A stretch of DNA of 11,040 nt from JANOGU01 sp964602115 (GTDB taxonomy: Bacteria; Pseudomonadota; Alphaproteobacteria; Rhodobacterales; Rhodobacteraceae), in contig CAZRQN010000097.1 in the NCBI GenBank assembly GCA_964602115.1, forward strand, positions 1 to 11,040, in the 5' to 3' direction. Position 1 is the stretch's first letter; the number at the start of each line of letters is the position of its first letter. This document shows, one piece after another, positions 8,370 through 11,040 of the stretch. Position numbers and translations under genes: made by a program. Under the pieces are notes generated by a model, which worked only from the letters and a program-made list of their open reading frames with translations, did not search any database and was not told where the DNA came from.

Positions 8370-8493
8370 GATGCGCTCCGGCGTAAGACTCAATGGAGGG
8401 CGATGTTGCAGACCGCTACCCCGTCCGTCCAGCCTTTCGCATCTCCCGCCAACGATTGCCGCAAACCACCGCAGCCCGGAGGTTGCTGCGCTG
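8370..8493 (-). other. Spacer between the two kup genes
   Basis: This 124-bp gap contains the GGAG ribosome binding site of the downstream copy (plus 8376-8379) and a weak 6-bp stem (CGCAGC 8470-8475, GCTGCG 8485-8490, 9-nt loop) just after the upstream copy's stop. The stem has no T-run, so transcription may pass through. No convincing promoter is seen for the downstream copy. Confidence 0.4.
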
Positions 8494-10407
8494 TCAGATC
8501 ATCACCTGCTGGCCGACTTCCATCACCCGGTCGGCCGGCAGACGGTAGAAGCTCGACGCATCCGCCGCTCCGCGGGCCAGACCGGTGAAAAGCCTTTCCT
8601 GCCATTGCGGCAGTCCCTGCGTCGGATGCGGCCGGAACGAACGGCGGCTCAGGAAGAAGGAGGTCTGCATGATGTCGAACTTCAGCCCCTGCTTTCGGGC
8701 CCGCCCCAGCGCCCGGGACACGTTCGGCTCCTCCATATAGCCGAAGGACAGTCCCACCGCGACGAAGCGGTCGCTCAGCCGTTCGAGCCGCGCGCGCTCG
8801 CCCTCGGGAACATAGGGTCGGGTGTCCAGCGCCACCGTGACGATGAGGTTCTGGGCGTGGAGAACCTGGTTGTGCTTGAGGTTGTGCAGAAGCGCCGCCG
8901 GGGTGGTGTCGGGCTCGGACGTCAGGAACACCGCCGTGCCCTCGACCCGGCGCACCCGGTCCGATTTCGCGGTGCTGTCGATCACCACCCTGAGCGGCAC
9001 CGCCATCGCATGGGTCTGATCAAGGACATAGGCCGAGCCGCGCACCCAGGTCCACATGAGGAGGCAGGCGGCGGCGGCGATGCAGACCGGGACATAGCCG
9101 CCGCTGAGGAGCTTGGTGCCGTTGGCGGCCAGGAAGATGACCTCCAGCGTCAGCAGCGGCAGCATCAGCCCCGCCACCGCCGCCGCCTTCCAGCGCCAGA
9201 CCTTGAGGAACAGCACCGAGGCGAGCAGCGAGGTGATCACCATGTCGCCCGAGACCGCGATCCCATAGGCCGAGGCCAGGCCGGTGGAGGACTTGAACAG
9301 CAGCACCAGCGCCACCACGCCCACAAGCAGGATGCGGTTGACGCGCGGCAGGTAGATCTGCCCCTCCTGCGTCTCCGAGGTGTGGATGATCTCGAAGCGC
9401 GGCAGCAGGCCCATGCGCACCGCCTGCTTGAACATCGAGAAGGCGCCCGAGATCACCGCCTGGCTGGCGATCACCGTGGCGGCGGTGGCCAGCAGCACCA
9501 GCGGCAGCAGCCCCCAGTCCGGCGCCAGCAGAAAGAACGGATCGGCCGCCGCCTCGGGATGGGCCAGCACCAGCGCCCCCTGCCCCAGATAGCTCAGCGT
9601 CAGCGCCGGAAAGACCAGCCCGTACCAGGCGAAGCGGATCGGCCGCGCCCCGAAATGCCCCATGTCGGCGTAAAGCGCCTCGCCCCCCGTCACCGCCAGG
9701 AAGACCGAGCCCAGCACGATCAGCGAGGCAAAGCCGTTCGTCGCCAGAAAGCCCAGCGCATGCAGCGGGTTGAGCGCCATGAGGATCGACCAGTCGTCGC
9801 TGATATGCATCAGGCCGAACACCGCCATGGTGGCGAACCACAAGAGCATGATCGGCCCGAAAAACGCCGAAACCGCCGCCGTCCCCCGCCGCTGGACCAG
9901 AAACAGCGCGACGATGATCACCAGCGTCACCGGCACAACCCAGGCCTCGAAGGCCGGCGTCACCAGCGCCATGCCCTCCACCGCCGACAGGACCGACATC
10001 GCCGGGGTGATCATCGCATCGCCGAAGAACAGCGACACGCCCACCATGCCCAGCCCCAGAAGCCAGACCGGACGCCCGCCCAGCCCCTGCTGCAGAAGCG
10101 CCACCAGCGACAGCGTCCCGCCCTCGCCCCGGTTGTCGGCCCGCAGGATGAAGATGACGTATTTCACCGTCACGATCAGGATCAAAGTCCAGATCAGCAG
10201 CGAGATCACCCCGATCACGTCATCGCGCGTCAGCCCGTCATGGGCCGCCGCATGCAGCGATTCCCGCATCGCATAAAGCGGCGAGGTGCCAATGTCGCCA
10301 TAGACAACCCCCAAAGCCCCAAGCGTCACCGCCGCAAGCCCGCCGTGAGGCATGTGGGGGAGGTCGCCCGTCTCGTCGGCCGTTGACGCCTGCGCGGTCA
10401 AGATCAT
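8494..10407 (-). CDS. kup: Kup-family potassium uptake transporter, upstream copy
   Basis: The product is 637 aa from the ATG at 10407; a GTG at 10425 would add six residues, and neither start has a clear ribosome binding site, so the start is uncertain. Domain order is as in the other copy: a short hydrophilic leader, the KUP signature VVYGDIGTSPLYA, the multi-spanning core, and a 180-aa cytoplasmic C-terminal domain ending FYRLPADRVMEVGQQVMI. It is an inner-membrane K+ importer by family. Residues 21-457 are identical to the downstream copy; the C-terminal domains share about 64% identity by hand alignment, with the first 30 residues after the core nearly unrelated. The gene lies about 76 bp downstream of the RidA-like gene on the same strand, compatible with a clpX-ridA-kup-kup transcription unit. 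Confidence 0.95.
   Translation of the reverse strand: MILTAQASTADETGDLPHMPHGGLAAVTLGALGVVYGDIGTSPLYAMRESLHAAAHDGLTRDDVIGVISLLIWTLILIVTVKYVIFILRADNRGEGGTLSLVALLQQGLGGRPVWLLGLGMVGVSLFFGDAMITPAMSVLSAVEGMALVTPAFEAWVVPVTLVIIVALFLVQRRGTAAVSAFFGPIMLLWFATMAVFGLMHISDDWSILMALNPLHALGFLATNGFASLIVLGSVFLAVTGGEALYADMGHFGARPIRFAWYGLVFPALTLSYLGQGALVLAHPEAAADPFFLLAPDWGLLPLVLLATAATVIASQAVISGAFSMFKQAVRMGLLPRFEIIHTSETQEGQIYLPRVNRILLVGVVALVLLFKSSTGLASAYGIAVSGDMVITSLLASVLFLKVWRWKAAAVAGLMLPLLTLEVIFLAANGTKLLSGGYVPVCIAAAACLLMWTWVRGSAYVLDQTHAMAVPLRVVIDSTAKSDRVRRVEGTAVFLTSEPDTTPAALLHNLKHNQVLHAQNLIVTVALDTRPYVPEGERARLERLSDRFVAVGLSFGYMEEPNVSRALGRARKQGLKFDIMQTSFFLSRRSFRPHPTQGLPQWQERLFTGLARGAADASSFYRLPADRVMEVGQQVMI
9038..10347. 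repeat. 1310-bp direct repeat, copy 2 (membrane core of kup)
   Basis: This is the partner of 7015-8324, in the same orientation, with 1309 of 1310 bases identical. The single mismatch is C at 9088. Flanking DNA on both sides is diverged, so this is not a simple recent whole-gene duplication. Confidence 0.97.
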
Positions 10408-10483
10408 CCCGGAGTAGCGACTCACAGGCGCGTGATCTTGCAGAACCGGCGCGGGAGGTCCAGAGCGCCGCAGTGCAGCGCCC

Positions 10484-10870
10484 TCAGCCCTGCGGCACCC
10501 GCGCAGTCACCTCGATCTCGATCTTCATCGCGTCTTCCATCAGCCGCGCCTCGATCATCGTCGCGGCGGGGCGGGCACGGGCGAAGGCGGCCGAGAGCTG
10601 CGGCCACAGTTTCGCAAACTCCGCCCGGTCAGGAAGCAGGTAATGCACCCGCACCACATCGTCGAAGCTGCAGCCCGCCTCGCCCAGCGCCCGGCCGATA
10701 TTGGCCAGCGTATTGGCGCACTGGTCCTCGATGCCCTCGGGCAGGGTCATCGTCGCATAATCGTAGCCGGTGGTGCCGGAGACAAAGACCCAGCCATCGC
10801 AGACCACTGCCCGCGAATAGCCGATCGTCGCCTCGAAGGCCGAGCCGGAGGAAATCAGCCGCCGCGTCAC
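10484..10870 (-). CDS. RidA-superfamily (YjgF/UK114) protein lacking the catalytic arginine
   Basis: The product is 128 aa, the normal length for the trimeric Rid family. Recognisable blocks are VFVSGTTGYDYATMTLPEGI, QCANTLANIGRALGEAG, FDDVVRVHYLLPDR and the C-terminal KIEIEVTARVP. RidA proper hydrolyses reactive enamines/imines made by PLP enzymes using an Arg in a PAR motif; here the matching site is P101-A102-A103-T104, so that Arg appears absent. This places it with the Rid subgroups not known to be imine deaminases; its reaction is unknown. The GTG start at 10870 overlaps the clpX stop (GTGA), indicating translational coupling. No independent ribosome binding site is obvious. Confidence 0.9.
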   Translation of the reverse strand: MTRRLISSGSAFEATIGYSRAVVCDGWVFVSGTTGYDYATMTLPEGIEDQCANTLANIGRALGEAGCSFDDVVRVHYLLPDRAEFAKLWPQLSAAFARARPAATMIEARLMEDAMKIEIEVTARVPQG

Positions 10871-11040
10871 GCCGAGGCGACCGATTTCTTCTTCGGCGCC
10901 TCGGTATGGACCAGAAGCGGCTTGGCCTTGCCGTCCACCGCCTCGTCCTTGACCACGACCTCCTCGACCCCGTCCATTCCGGGCAGGTCGAACATCGAGT
11001 CCAGGAGGATGTCCTCCATGATCGAGCGCAGGCCGCGGGC
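10867..11040 (-). CDS. clpX: ATP-dependent Clp protease ATPase subunit ClpX, C-terminal end (cut by window edge)
   Basis: The last 57 codons read ARGLRSIMEDILLDSMFDLP, then GMDGVEEVVVKDEAVDG, then a lysine-rich tail before TGA at 10867-10869. The ARGLRSI-EDILLD-MF block is the hallmark C-terminal small AAA+ subdomain of ClpX, the hexameric unfoldase that feeds substrates to ClpP. The tail includes PKKKS, a minor extension. The rest of the gene, the zinc-binding domain and the Walker motifs lie beyond the right edge. The stop codon overlaps the start of the RidA-like gene. Confidence 0.95.
   Translation of the reverse strand, partial: ARGLRSIMEDILLDSMFDLPGMDGVEEVVVKDEAVDGKAKPLLVHTEAPKKKSVASA

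Noticed and set aside
8470..8490. Possible terminator stem between the kup genes
   Set aside because: Only 6 bp with a 9-nt loop and no T-run; too weak to call.
6348..10386. Very long plus-strand frames (746 and 671 codons) opposite the two kup genes, sharing identical segments
   Set aside because: Their composition (His, Gln, Arg, Asp repeats) is that of reversed membrane-protein codons, and their similarity to each other simply mirrors the kup repeat. The minus strand carries the real KUP signatures.

Overview
The window looks like chromosomal DNA of a high-G+C alphaproteobacterium, most likely of the Rhodobacteraceae/Rhodobacterales type. This rests on the base composition, on Lon, ClpX and Kup sequences of alphaproteobacterial character, and on the GC-rich third codon positions in every real gene. 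I cannot name a genus. No phage, insertion sequence, CRISPR array or integrase is visible.

Layout from left to right. (1) 1-677, minus strand: the N-terminal third of the ATP-dependent protease Lon, cut by the window edge. (2) 678-1057: a 380-bp divergent intergenic region. (3) 1058-3259, plus: a subtilisin-family (S8) serine protease with a lipoprotein signal and a C-terminal region resembling an autotransporter beta-barrel, closed by a good hairpin terminator. (4) 3312-3590, minus: a small DUF4242 (nickel-binding-like) protein, divergent from (5) 3767-5482, plus: a SARP/BTAD-type transcriptional regulator with TPR-like repeats. (6) 5634-6197, plus: a maltose/LacA/NodL-type sugar O-acetyltransferase. 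(7) 6275-6351, minus: tRNA-Arg(CCG) with an encoded CCA end. (8) 6471-8369 and 8494-10407, both minus: two tandem Kup potassium transporters. (9) 10484-10870, minus: a RidA-superfamily protein whose GTG start overlaps the stop of (10) clpX, whose last 57 codons run off the right edge.

The most striking structure is in the kup pair. The membrane cores are the same DNA: 1310 bp (7015-8324 and 9038-10347) differ at one base, and that change is synonymous. The N-terminal leaders and the 180-residue cytoplasmic C-terminal domains are clearly diverged (about 64% amino-acid identity by hand alignment). This is a recombination mosaic, best explained by recent gene conversion, although an assembly artefact should be excluded.

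Functionally the window mixes housekeeping proteostasis genes (lon, clpX) with potassium uptake (kup x2), an exported or surface protease, and a small regulator/metal-binding-like pair. clpX, ridA and both kup genes all run on the minus strand with small gaps and could form one transcription unit reading toward the tRNA. The protease, the SARP/DUF4242 pair and the acetyltransferase lie between the kup/tRNA block and lon, so lon is separated from clpX by more than 10 kb.
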